NCBI GenBank assembly: GCA_030635005.1
Contig: DAOVZS010000018.1
Coordinates: forward strand, 1-18,362
Reading direction: 5' to 3'
Length of the DNA stretch: 18,362 bases
From: Thiomargarita sp.
Lineage (GTDB): Bacteria > Pseudomonadota > Gammaproteobacteria > Beggiatoales > Beggiatoaceae
A program made the position numbers and the translations under genes. The notes beneath the pieces were generated by a model, which saw nothing but the letters and a program-made list of their open reading frames with translations, did no database searches and was not told the origin of the DNA. This document shows, in pieces, positions 1 to 8,228 of the stretch; position 1 is the stretch's first letter, and every line of letters begins with the position of its first letter.

Positions 1-586
1 ATGTACTTTTAGGGGGCGTGATCACTACGCCTTTCTCTACAATAAACACATTACTCGCTGCCCCTTCCATCGCATATCCCTTGCGAATTAAAATGCTTTC
101 TACCCCGCCATTTTCAATGGCTTGTCTACGCAGCAAAATGTTGGATAATAAGGAAATAGATTTAATATCGCAATGTTGCCAACGGGTATCCAGAGTGGTT
201 ATCGCACGCACGCCCTTTGAAGGGGGAAGTACTTCAATGGGATCGCTCATGACAAATACAGTGGGTACAATATGTTCTGGAAAATTATGATCACGTTTAG
301 CAGAACCACGTGTCACTTGCAGATAAATCGCCTGATCACCGCCATGATTATGCGTCACGATATCGTCTAAAATATGGATCCATTGTGATCTTGTTAATGG
401 ATTTTGTAACTTAATACTTTTTAAGCTGTTGTCTAATCTGTGTAAGTGCTCTTGTGCTCGAAATAAATGCCCTGAATACACAGGAATGACTTCATATACT
501 CCATCCCCAAACAAAAAACCACGATCTAAAACCGACACATGTGCCTCTTCTAAAGGCAAAAATTCACCATTAAGGTAAACAATCAT
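1..586 (-). CDS. dat: D-amino acid aminotransferase (partial, 3' end outside window)
   Basis: Class IV PLP-dependent aminotransferase that swaps amino groups between D-amino acids and 2-oxo acids, such as D-alanine and 2-oxoglutarate; cytoplasmic. I translated the minus strand from the ATG at 586-584 and get 195 residues, open to the window edge. Visible landmarks are LDRGFLFGDGVYE (residues 20-32), TRGSAKRDHNFP (92-103), the PLP lysine in DIKS (K142) and MEGAASNVF (173-181). Tyr31, Arg98 and His100 fall exactly where the carboxylate trap of Bacillus D-amino acid transaminase lies, which favours dat over the related IlvE or PabC. The start overlaps the dacA stop by four bases (ATGA) and has no Shine-Dalgarno sequence, so translation is probably coupled to dacA. 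About one third of the protein is missing to the left. The family is certain and the D-specificity is likely. Confidence 0.9.
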   Translation of the reverse strand, partial: MIVYLNGEFLPLEEAHVSVLDRGFLFGDGVYEVIPVYSGHLFRAQEHLHRLDNSLKSIKLQNPLTRSQWIHILDDIVTHNHGGDQAIYLQVTRGSAKRDHNFPEHIVPTVFVMSDPIEVLPPSKGVRAITTLDTRWQHCDIKSISLLSNILLRRQAIENGGVESILIRKGYAMEGAASNVFIVEKGVVITPPKST

Positions 587-1713
587 AGTTTTTTAATGAA
601 AAATAATAAAATAGAATCTATCAAGCTATCCCAAACATTACCCTCTGCCACTGGAGAAAGTGCTACCAGGGGGCGTTCTAAAATGATTTTATCATCCAAT
701 CTAATTTTTAATGCACCATAAGTGTTTCCAGCAGAGACAGGCGCCATAATATGTTTTTCAATATGTAACTGTGCATTTAATTGCTTATATTGACCTTTAG
801 GTACGGTGACATATAAAGGTTTATCCAGTCCAAGTGGTAATTTATCCTTGTTACCTTGCCAAATTCTTTGCGTGTCTAAAACTTGCTGTGCTTGAAACGG
901 ACGATAAGTTTCAAAAAAACGAAATCCATAATCAAGCATGCTTCCACTGTCTCGTATCCTTTCTTTCTTACTCGATGCACCCACGATGACTGAAATCAAA
1001 CGCATTTTTCCACGTTGTGCAGAGGCGACGAGACAATAACCAGCAGCTTGGGTATAACCTGTCTTCATCCCATCAATAGAGGTATCATGCCATAATAATT
1101 TATTACGATTTTTTTGGAGAATTTTATTATAAGTAAATTCTCTCATGGAATACCAATGATAATATTCAGGAAACTTTTGAATTAAAGTTTGTGCCAAAAT
1201 CATGAGATCACGAACTGAGCTATAATGATATTCTGCGGTTAAACCAGAGCTGTTTACAAAATGGGTATTCGTTAAATCTAGTGTGTCTGCTTGTTTGTTC
1301 ATTAAGGTGACAAAGGCTTCTTCAGTACCGCCTATATATTCTGCTAAAGCGACGCTGGCATCGTTTCCTGAGGAAATAATCAATCCTTGAAGCAATAATT
1401 CTACAGAGATACGGGTATCAACTTCAATAAACATGCGTGATCCCTTCATCTTCCACGCTTTTTTACTCACTCTAACAGTATCACTCAATCTCACTTTACC
1501 TGTCTTTAGTTGCTCGAAGACTAAATACGCAGTCATCAACTTTGTGAGACTTGCAGGATTAATACGTTTATCTGCATTTCTTTCCATGAGCACTTGCCCA
1601 CTGTGAAAATCTTGCAGAATATAAGCAGGTGCCATAATGAGAGGGGGTGTGGGGCCTGCTAATATTTGGATCGGAAAAAGTCCAGTCAAAGCTAAAATTA
1701 GCAGATATTTCAT
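583..1713 (-). CDS. dacA: D-alanyl-D-alanine carboxypeptidase, PBP5/6 type
   Basis: Low-molecular-weight penicillin-binding protein that removes the terminal D-alanine from peptidoglycan pentapeptides and so limits cross-linking; periplasmic, held to the inner membrane by its C-terminus. The 376 residues include an N-terminal signal peptide (about 1-19) and the three active-site motifs: SLTK (S55, K58), SGN (115-117) and KTG (217-219). A PBP5-type C-terminal beta domain follows (about 270-360). The final stretch, ending in LLFFIKKL, is amphipathic as expected for the membrane anchor. It lies 28 bases after mltB and overlaps dat by four bases. No clear Shine-Dalgarno precedes the ATG. In many gammaproteobacteria rlpA sits immediately before dacA; here it is absent. 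Confidence 0.96.
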   Translation of the reverse strand: MKYLLILALTGLFPIQILAGPTPPLIMAPAYILQDFHSGQVLMERNADKRINPASLTKLMTAYLVFEQLKTGKVRLSDTVRVSKKAWKMKGSRMFIEVDTRISVELLLQGLIISSGNDASVALAEYIGGTEEAFVTLMNKQADTLDLTNTHFVNSSGLTAEYHYSSVRDLMILAQTLIQKFPEYYHWYSMREFTYNKILQKNRNKLLWHDTSIDGMKTGYTQAAGYCLVASAQRGKMRLISVIVGASSKKERIRDSGSMLDYGFRFFETYRPFQAQQVLDTQRIWQGNKDKLPLGLDKPLYVTVPKGQYKQLNAQLHIEKHIMAPVSAGNTYGALKIRLDDKIILERPLVALSPVAEGNVWDSLIDSILLFFIKKL

Positions 1714-1741
1714 ATCAGTTATTGAATTGTGCGTGTAAATT

Positions 1742-2707
1742 TTAACGATTAGCCACTGCTAATGATAAAAGAAAAATAGCCATAGCATAATGTTTACTAC
1801 GGTTATAACGGGTGATCACATAATAATTTTGGAAACCAACCCAATAGGATATCCCAACTTCAGTTTCCAAATCTATAAACATGGCTAATGTGTTATCGGA
1901 TTCATTGCCTTGATATTGTAATCCCATACGTTTCAGTTTTTGTAATGTATATTGAGGTTTGAAATCTAAAGCCAATAAGCGCGTACTTGCTTTTGGGGTA
2001 GTGATTTGAGCAGGCATAATGACTGATTGTCCTGTTTTCCAACCATGCTGCTTAAAATAATTGGCAACACTCCCAATAACGTCAATATTATTTGTCCAAA
2101 TATTACGTTTCCCATCTCCATCAAAATCCACAGCATAGGTACGGAAACTACTGGGCATAAATTGACCTATCCCCATTGCCCCCGCATAAGAACCTTTAGG
2201 CTTTAAGGGGTTCATTTTTTCCTCACGTGTTAATAATAAAAAATGTTCCAATTCATCACGGAAAAAATCAGCACGTTTGGGATAGTGGAAAGCTAAGGTT
2301 TTTAAAGCATCAATCACACGTATCTTACCAACAATTTTACCATAAAATGTTTCTACGCCAATAATAGCCACAATGATTTCAGCAGGAACGCCATAGATGA
2401 CTTCGGCACGTTTCAATGTCTTCGCATATTTTTTTCCAAATTTAATACCTGCTTTAATACGTTGTTGATCAAGAAAATTTTTCTTGTATTGATACCACGG
2501 TTTTGCTTTACCGGGAGGACGTGCCATGATTTTAAGAATACTTTTCTTAACTTTTGCTTGTTTTAATAACTGTGTCACATAAACTTTATCAAAACCATGC
2601 TGCGTCACCATTTTTTCAATAAACATATCTTGTGTCACGGTGTCTGCTGTCGTACAGACACTGTATAATAATAATCCACTCACTAAAAGCGTGGTAATAA
2701 TTTTCAT
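1742..2707 (-). CDS. mltB: Membrane-bound lytic murein transglycosylase B family protein
   Basis: Lytic transglycosylase that cleaves the MurNAc-GlcNAc bond in peptidoglycan, leaving 1,6-anhydro ends; periplasmic. The 321 residues show the MltB/Slt35 fold signature: the catalytic glutamate in GVETFYGK (E119), then GSYAGAMGIGQFMPSSFR (172-189), and an Asp-rich loop DFDGDGKRN (194-202) that resembles the calcium-binding loop of Slt35. An N-terminal signal peptide is clear (about 1-21, possible cut after CTTA). The only cysteine near its end is preceded by YSV, which is not a proper lipobox, so this copy may be a soluble periplasmic enzyme rather than a lipoprotein like E. coli MltB. It starts six bases after rodA, so it is almost certainly co-transcribed. 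Confidence 0.94.
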   Translation of the reverse strand: MKIITTLLVSGLLLYSVCTTADTVTQDMFIEKMVTQHGFDKVYVTQLLKQAKVKKSILKIMARPPGKAKPWYQYKKNFLDQQRIKAGIKFGKKYAKTLKRAEVIYGVPAEIIVAIIGVETFYGKIVGKIRVIDALKTLAFHYPKRADFFRDELEHFLLLTREEKMNPLKPKGSYAGAMGIGQFMPSSFRTYAVDFDGDGKRNIWTNNIDVIGSVANYFKQHGWKTGQSVIMPAQITTPKASTRLLALDFKPQYTLQKLKRMGLQYQGNESDNTLAMFIDLETEVGISYWVGFQNYYVITRYNRSKHYAMAIFLLSLAVANR

Positions 2708-2713
2708 ATTGAA

Positions 2714-3790
2714 TTATAAAAAACGTCGATGGGTATGTACAGCCATGATTAAACCAAATCCCGTCATTAAAGTAACTAAGGCGGTTCCACCATAACTAAT
2801 TAAAGGTAATGGTACACCGACGACTGGCAAAAACCCAGACACCATGCCCATATTTACAAAAATATACACAAAAAAAGTTAATATCAAACTGCCTACCATG
2901 AGTCGCGAAAAAGTGTCTTGTGCTTCTAGTGCAATATATAAGCCTCGAGATAACACAAAAAAGTAAATACATAATAATATGATTACCCCTAACAATCCAA
3001 ATTCTTCACTGTAGACAGCAAAAATAAAATCTGTACTGCGTTCGGGTAAAAATTGTAACAGAGATTGCGTACCATTTAACCAACCTTTACCATACATTCC
3101 TCCAGAACCTATTGCAATTTTGGATTGAATAATGTGATATCCAGCCCCTAATGGATCTCTTTCTGGATTGAATAAGGTTAATATACGTTCTTTTTGATAT
3201 GCATGCAAAAACTGATTCCATATTAATGGTGCCGACAAAGCTCCTAGGGTTAATAAGCTAAAGATCAATCGCCATTTCAATCCAGCGAGCAACAATACAA
3301 AAATACCTGAAGATCCAATTAATAAGGCAGTTCCTAAATCAGGTTGTTTCAGTACTAAGCCCATCGGTATCAGGATAAATATAGTGGCTACCAATAAACG
3401 TCCATAAGTCGGTGGTAAAGGTTTATCAGCTAAATACCAGGCAACCATTAAAGGAACGGCTAATTTCATGATTTCGGATGGTTGAAAACCAAATAACCAA
3501 CGTTGTGATCCATTACGGGTTTCACCGATGAATAAAACCAGAATTAACAATAGCACGCCCATCAAATACATCCACGGCACTAAACGTGCAAGATGTTGTA
3601 TGCGTATTTGAGCGAGTATTAACATTATTCCAAATCCCAAGAATAATCGTACCAATTGCCGAACCATGAGATCCATGTTTTGCCCACTTGCACTGTATAG
3701 TACGACTAATCCAATACTAGATAATAGACATATTCCTAAAAATAAAGGGGCATCTAAATGTAAAAAATGAGTTTTACGCCAATTTTGCAT
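2714..3790 (-). CDS. rodA: Rod-shape SEDS peptidoglycan glycosyltransferase RodA
   Basis: Polytopic inner-membrane SEDS protein that polymerises lipid II into glycan strands during elongation, as the partner of PBP2. With the ATG at 3790 the protein has 358 residues (E. coli 370), about ten membrane segments, and the RodA/FtsW signatures NGSQRWL (93-99), QPSEIMKL (103-110), KQPDLGTALL (148-157) and FLPERSTDFIFAVYSEE (247-263). D254 corresponds to the essential aspartate of RodA. The C-terminal LPLISYGGTAL (328-338) is also typical. The frame is open 39 codons further upstream inside mrdA, but that extension is unlike RodA, while MQNWRKTH followed by LYSASGQ matches the family start. Four bases separate the mrdA stop from this ATG. 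No Shine-Dalgarno is visible, which suggests translational coupling. Confidence 0.95.
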   Translation of the reverse strand: MQNWRKTHFLHLDAPLFLGICLLSSIGLVVLYSASGQNMDLMVRQLVRLFLGFGIMLILAQIRIQHLARLVPWMYLMGVLLLILVLFIGETRNGSQRWLFGFQPSEIMKLAVPLMVAWYLADKPLPPTYGRLLVATIFILIPMGLVLKQPDLGTALLIGSSGIFVLLLAGLKWRLIFSLLTLGALSAPLIWNQFLHAYQKERILTLFNPERDPLGAGYHIIQSKIAIGSGGMYGKGWLNGTQSLLQFLPERSTDFIFAVYSEEFGLLGVIILLCIYFFVLSRGLYIALEAQDTFSRLMVGSLILTFFVYIFVNMGMVSGFLPVVGVPLPLISYGGTALVTLMTGFGLIMAVHTHRRFL

Positions 3791-3794
3791 ATTA

Positions 3795-5681
3795 TTAATG
3801 ATCAGTAATGACAACAGGTGAAATCTTTTTTGGTTTTTTGGGCAATAGATAATAATCCATAACATCTTTGGCAATGGGCGCAGCGGTATGACTCCCACTT
3901 CCCCCATTTTCCACGATTACCGATATGGCAATACGGGGGTTATTTAAAGGTGCAAATGCGATAAACCAAGCATGATCATGGAATTTTTTTGCAATTTTGG
4001 ATGCATTATAACGCTCTCGTTGTTTGATTGCGATAACTTGTGCTGTACCCGTTTTTCCTGCAAACAGATAACTCGAATTTTTAGCGACTTGACGTGCGGT
4101 GCCTCTACGCCCATGTACCACCGCTTTCATACCATTAATAGCTGCATCCCAATAACTGTTATGTTTAAGCGTAATCGTGGTTTGTTGCGTGGGGGGAACG
4201 ACACTCATTTCATTAATATTTGCATCATCTATTGCAAAAACAACACGTGGTTGTTTAAATTGTCCTCTATTTCCAAGTGTTGCTGCTGCTACTGCTAATT
4301 GTAATGGGGTTGACAGCATAAATCCTTGCCCAATGCCCGTAATAAGGGTTTCACCCGGATACCACAGTTTACCACGTGCTCTACGTTTCCATGCGCGCGA
4401 CGGCATTAATCCACTTTTTTCGCCTAAAATATCGATACCCGTTTTTTTTCCAAAACCAAACCGTTTCATAAAAGAATGGAGACGATCAATACCCAATTCA
4501 TGTGCTAAATCATAAAAGTAAACATCGCAGGATTGTTCGATGGCACTATATAAATCCATACTACCATGTCCTACCCGTTTCCAATCTCTGTATCTATGTT
4601 TTCGCCCTTTTAAAGTATACCATCCTCGACACCAAGTACGACTTTGTGGTGTAATAATGCCATATTCTAATCCTGCCAAACCCACAATCGCCTTAATAGT
4701 GGAACCAGGTGGATATTGACCACGTATCGCACGATTAATAAGGGGACGTTCAGGTGAATCACGTAGCGCAAGGTAGCTTTTAACATCAATACCATTGACA
4801 AACAGATTGGGATCATAGTGAGGCATACTTACCAGTGCTAATACGCCACCGCTATTAGGTTCAATCACAACAACAGCAGCACGTTGTTCCACGAAAATTT
4901 CTTCAATATATTTTTGCAAATAAATATCAATATTGAGATAAAGATTTTTGCCAGAAAGGGGAGGCGTTCGTTCTAAGATACGGATAACACGTCCTTGTAC
5001 ATTCGTTTCAACATGTTGAAACCCCGTTTTACCATGTAATTCTTTTTCGTAATATTTTTCTACCCCAGTTTTACCAATATAATTGCTGCCAATATAATCT
5101 GATTGTTCTATTATTTTGAGCTCACGCTCATTAATACGACCCACATAACCTATAGCATGCACGCCAATAGCGCCCAGTGGATAATATCGACTGAAATTAC
5201 TTTTAATATCAACGCCAGGAAAACGACGTCGTTGAACGGAAAAACGGGCAACTTCATCTTCTGTCAAACGTTGGCGTAAGGTAATCGCTTTAAAACGACG
5301 ATTTTGTTGGATTTGTTTTTTAAAACGAACAATATCATGTGGTTCTATGGTGATAATTTGACTGAGTGCTTTAAGCACGTCATCAATATTATTCACTTTT
5401 TCAGGTATGAGGACTAAGCTATGGGAGACACGATTATCAGCAAGCAAGACACCGTTACGATCATAAATTAAACCACGTTTGGGGGGTAAAGGTAAAATTT
5501 TAATACGATTATTTTCAGATTTCGTGATATATGTTGTATGTTCAAGGACTTGTAAAAAAAACAAACGTCCAATAATCAATACAAAAAAGATCAACATCAT
5601 CAACCAAGCTAGTCTCACACGATTTTTAAAGAGTTTATTCTCACGGTAGGAATCTTTTAGTATCAATCGTGTTGATGACAT
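3795..5681 (-). CDS. mrdA: Penicillin-binding protein 2, elongation transpeptidase
   Basis: Class B penicillin-binding protein that cross-links new lateral wall with RodA; single-pass inner-membrane protein with a periplasmic catalytic domain. The 628 residues comprise a short cytoplasmic tail, one membrane helix (about 23-45), a pedestal/dimerisation domain containing PPKRGLIYDRNG (66-77) and GRINERE (181-187), and a transpeptidase domain with STIK (S327, K330), SCD (384-386) and KTGTAQ (543-548). The length equals the usual PBP2 size (E. coli 633). The ATG at 5681 is preceded by a weak GAGA Shine-Dalgarno eight bases upstream. It follows mreD by 15 bases and precedes rodA by four. This is the target class of mecillinam; I see no resistance-associated change, but I cannot align it. 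Confidence 0.97.
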   Translation of the reverse strand: MSSTRLILKDSYRENKLFKNRVRLAWLMMLIFFVLIIGRLFFLQVLEHTTYITKSENNRIKILPLPPKRGLIYDRNGVLLADNRVSHSLVLIPEKVNNIDDVLKALSQIITIEPHDIVRFKKQIQQNRRFKAITLRQRLTEDEVARFSVQRRRFPGVDIKSNFSRYYPLGAIGVHAIGYVGRINERELKIIEQSDYIGSNYIGKTGVEKYYEKELHGKTGFQHVETNVQGRVIRILERTPPLSGKNLYLNIDIYLQKYIEEIFVEQRAAVVVIEPNSGGVLALVSMPHYDPNLFVNGIDVKSYLALRDSPERPLINRAIRGQYPPGSTIKAIVGLAGLEYGIITPQSRTWCRGWYTLKGRKHRYRDWKRVGHGSMDLYSAIEQSCDVYFYDLAHELGIDRLHSFMKRFGFGKKTGIDILGEKSGLMPSRAWKRRARGKLWYPGETLITGIGQGFMLSTPLQLAVAAATLGNRGQFKQPRVVFAIDDANINEMSVVPPTQQTTITLKHNSYWDAAINGMKAVVHGRRGTARQVAKNSSYLFAGKTGTAQVIAIKQRERYNASKIAKKFHDHAWFIAFAPLNNPRIAISVIVENGGSGSHTAAPIAKDVMDYYLLPKKPKKISPVVITDH

Positions 5682-5696
5682 GGGAAAGTTCTCAAG

Positions 5697-6185
5697 TTAA
5701 GACACATGAAACGAGCGTCGCAAATCACGTAAGATGATAAATAACCAAGGCCATAACAACATACTGGTGAAAGCGGGAAAAATAAAAAATCCAAATATTT
5801 GGGGATGTCCAAAAATACTGCGTATCCACATCCATAGTAATTGACTCAGAGTGACCACTCCAAACACAGCGACTGCTTGCTGCCAGACAGAAAATAAACG
5901 TACTTGCCGATGTAATTTAACACTCACATAAGCAATCACACAAAAAATGATAGCATGTTGTCCTAATAAAGCATCTATTAAGACATCATGGACAATCCCA
6001 ATGATCCAACCTGTTGACACACCAATACGTTCTGGTAGTGCCAAACACCAATATATTAAGATCATCATTACCCAATCAGGACGCCAAGCATGTGCCCAAA
6101 CGGGTAAGGGCATAATTGCCAACATAAAACCAAAAATAAAGCTGCAAGTGATAATCCATCCACCCTTATGTTGTTTTAAACCCAT
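5697..6185 (-). CDS. mreD: Rod shape-determining protein MreD
   Basis: Small polytopic inner-membrane protein of the elongasome, placed between mreC and mrdA as in most rod-shaped proteobacteria. Its 162 residues are mostly hydrophobic, with about five membrane segments (roughly 11-29, 39-52, 58-75, 98-117 and 129-151). WRPDWVMMILIYWCLALPERIGVS (35-58) and GIVHDVLIDALLG (63-75) carry the recognisable MreD pattern of proline and aspartate in membrane segments. It starts two bases after the mreC stop, so translation is probably coupled. The family is poorly conserved; the call rests on this pattern, the length and the position. Confidence 0.92.
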   Translation of the reverse strand: MGLKQHKGGWIITCSFIFGFMLAIMPLPVWAHAWRPDWVMMILIYWCLALPERIGVSTGWIIGIVHDVLIDALLGQHAIIFCVIAYVSVKLHRQVRLFSVWQQAVAVFGVVTLSQLLWMWIRSIFGHPQIFGFFIFPAFTSMLLWPWLFIILRDLRRSFHVS

Positions 6186-6187
6186 AT

Positions 6188-7030
6188 TCAGTTCTTAGTT
6201 ATCCGTTGTTTCCATAGCAATAACACTTCACGATTGCGTTCTAAAGCAGCTCTTGGTAACGCATGTACTTGTGCATAAGGTTGCCCAATATCTGGCGTGA
6301 CTTCAATGATGGTGCCTACAGGATAACCTTTTGGGAATTTTTGACCATCGCCAGAACTGACAATTAAATCACCAATTTTAATGCCTGTATTCACACCGGT
6401 GTTGGATAAATAGAGTAAGGAAAGACGATTGACCATTCCCATACCTTTCGCAACGGTACGTAATCCCGTTCGTACCACTTGCACAGGTAATTCATGTTCA
6501 GGATCAGTAATCAGCATGACAATGCTGGAAAATAGCCCTACTTGGATCACCTGCCCCATAATACCATTAGCATCAATAACAGGTTGTTGAATGAAAACGC
6601 CATCATGCTTACCTTTATTAATCAATATCTTATGTTTTGCAGGTTCCAAATCCACAGCCAAAATTTCAGCGATTTTTACCCGTTCTCCCATTTTAACTGA
6701 AGTACCCAATAATCGTCGTAAACGATCATTTTCACTTTTTAAATCTTCAAATTTCTGCAAAGTAACTTGCAAATATAGATTTTCTTGACGTAATTCTTCA
6801 TAATCTTCAAGTAGGTGTAAACGCTGTTGTGCACTTTTTGATACCCATTGTCCCCATTCCATAGGCAAATTAACGACATATTGAATGGGATATACCAATG
6901 TCAATAAATGGGTACGCACAATTTTTAAATATTTTAAACGATCATCAGCAATCATTAACATGATGGAGACTAACACAAATATAATCACGCGTACTGTTTG
7001 TGTTCGCCCTTCTAAAATCGAAGAATTCAT
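6188..7030 (-). CDS. mreC: Rod shape-determining protein MreC
   Basis: Bitopic protein that links cytoplasmic MreB to the periplasmic PBP2-RodA machinery and activates PBP2. With the ATG at 7030 it has 280 residues: one membrane helix (about 13-29), the signature IADDRLKYL (27-35), a coiled coil (about 66-108, rich in Leu/Glu/Arg heptads, ending NDRLRRLLG) and the two beta-barrel lobes with INKGKHDGVF, ANGIMGQV and LIVSSGDGQKFPKGYPVG. It is shorter than E. coli MreC (367) because the disordered proline-rich tail is missing, as in many species. A TTG four codons upstream (7042) lies inside mreB; I prefer the ATG because the mreB stop at 7032 sits just before it and neither site has a Shine-Dalgarno. 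Confidence 0.95.
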   Translation of the reverse strand: MNSSILEGRTQTVRVIIFVLVSIMLMIADDRLKYLKIVRTHLLTLVYPIQYVVNLPMEWGQWVSKSAQQRLHLLEDYEELRQENLYLQVTLQKFEDLKSENDRLRRLLGTSVKMGERVKIAEILAVDLEPAKHKILINKGKHDGVFIQQPVIDANGIMGQVIQVGLFSSIVMLITDPEHELPVQVVRTGLRTVAKGMGMVNRLSLLYLSNTGVNTGIKIGDLIVSSGDGQKFPKGYPVGTIIEVTPDIGQPYAQVHALPRAALERNREVLLLWKQRITKN

Positions 7031-7031
7031 T

Positions 7032-8084
7032 TTAGAAACCAATATCTAAGGCAAAAATATCAGGTCCATGCTCTTCAATTATTTCCAAGGCACGTCCACC
7101 GCCACGTGCAACACAAGTAAGAGGTTCATCAGCAAGAATGACAGGTAACTCTGTTTCTTCCATTAATAAACGATCAATATTTTGGAGTAATGCACCGCCC
7201 CCTGTTAATACGATCCCTTTTGAAGCAATATCAGAGCCTAATTCTGGCGGAATTTTTTCTAAAGACATTTTGACAGTACTCACAATGGTCATTAAAGGTT
7301 CTTGTAAGGCTTCAAAGACTTCATTATTATTAATTTTAATACTACGGGGTATCCCCTCTGTTAAATTACGTCCACGTACTGTAATTTCGCGTAATTCCTT
7401 AAGTTTAATGGCAGAACCGATTTCTCGCTTGATATATTCAGCAGTAACTTCACCAATCACTGTACCATATCGTTGTCGTACATAACTGATAATAGCTTCA
7501 TCAAAACGATCGCCCCCGACACGAATTGACTTTGAATACACAATACCATTAAGGGATAATATACCTACTTCCGTTGTACCACCGCCAATATCCAAGACCA
7601 TGGATCCGGTAGGTTCACTGACAGGCATGCCCGCTCCAATTGCAGCTGCCATGGGTTCTTCAATTAAAAAAACCTCACGTGCCCCTGCCCCCATTGCAGA
7701 ATCATGAATGGCACGACGTTCCACCTGAGTTGAATCACAGGGGACACAAATTAATACTCTGGGAGAAGGGTGCCATATTTTTGTGCCATGAACTTTATGA
7801 ATAAAATACTGTAACATTTTTTCTGTGACCATAAAGTTTGCAATCACACCATCCCTCATGGGACGTATCGCTGTAATATGACCCGGTGTCCGCCCTAGCA
7901 TCATTTTCGCTTCCATGCCCACTGCTGCAACCGTTTTAGCACCGCCTCCCTCAAGATAGCGAATAGCTACTACAGAGGGTTCATCAAGAACAATACCTTC
8001 ACCACGAAGATAAATGAGTGTATTAGCAGTACCTAAATCAATAGCAAGATCGTTTGAAAAAATTCCTCGCACATGTTTGAACAT
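7032..8084 (-). CDS. mreB: Rod shape-determining actin-like protein MreB
   Basis: Bacterial actin that forms membrane-associated filaments and orients the elongation machinery. The 350 residues (E. coli 347) hold the actin-fold nucleotide motifs: phosphate-1 DLGTANTLIY (16-25), phosphate-2 DIGGGTTEVG (165-174) and adenosine TGGGALLQNID (294-304). RPMRDGVIANF (74-84) and EEPMAAAIGAG (142-152) are MreB hallmarks. The N-terminal MFKHVRGIFSNDL is the amphipathic membrane-binding region. It is the first gene of the eight-gene minus-strand cell-wall run. An AGGAT sequence lies 12 bases before the ATG, rather far for a Shine-Dalgarno. The 144-base divergent region shared with gatC must hold its promoter. 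Confidence 0.98.
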   Translation of the reverse strand: MFKHVRGIFSNDLAIDLGTANTLIYLRGEGIVLDEPSVVAIRYLEGGGAKTVAAVGMEAKMMLGRTPGHITAIRPMRDGVIANFMVTEKMLQYFIHKVHGTKIWHPSPRVLICVPCDSTQVERRAIHDSAMGAGAREVFLIEEPMAAAIGAGMPVSEPTGSMVLDIGGGTTEVGILSLNGIVYSKSIRVGGDRFDEAIISYVRQRYGTVIGEVTAEYIKREIGSAIKLKELREITVRGRNLTEGIPRSIKINNNEVFEALQEPLMTIVSTVKMSLEKIPPELGSDIASKGIVLTGGGALLQNIDRLLMEETELPVILADEPLTCVARGGGRALEIIEEHGPDIFALDIGF

Positions 8085-8134
8085 CTAATTTTGTGAATCC
8101 TATAGTGAATGTTATTAATAAGATGAATACTTTA

Positions 8135-8154
8135 CCAAATTTAGTCAAATTTGG
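8135..8154. promoter_or_regulatory. Perfect inverted repeat between mreB and gatC
   Basis: CCAAATTT (8135-8142), a four-base AGTC spacer, then AAATTTGG (8147-8154), which is an exact reverse complement of the first arm. It lies in the 144-base region from which mreB (minus) and gatC (plus) diverge, about 50 bases from the mreB start and 75 from gatC. Promoter-like TTG boxes on both strands (TTGGGC at 8151-8156 on plus; TTGACT at 8148-8143 on minus) overlap it, but I found no convincing -10 partner for either. It could be an operator for a dimeric regulator. It is too AT-rich and has no U-run, so a terminator is unlikely. Confidence 0.4.
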
Positions 8155-8228
8155 GCAAGTTATCATTAAAGAATTATTTATGAATGAATGTTAAACTTAT
8201 TAAAGAATAAACAAACATTGGAATTCAT

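Noticed and set aside
18..290. Plus-strand open frame at the left edge
   Set aside because: It is antisense to dat, whose motifs are unmistakable, and its own protein has no recognisable features.
3791..3907. Longer rodA frame with 39 extra N-terminal codons
   Set aside because: The extension lies inside mrdA, is unlike RodA, and the internal ATG at 3790 gives the family N-terminus four bases after the mrdA stop.
4177..4515. Plus-strand open frame of 112 residues inside mrdA
   Set aside because: It is antisense to the PBP2 transpeptidase domain and shows no family motif or ribosome-binding site.
8085..8228. Clear sigma-70 promoters for mreB and gatC
   Set aside because: Several TTG-type boxes exist on both strands, but none has a good -10 partner at 16-18 bases, so I did not assign them.
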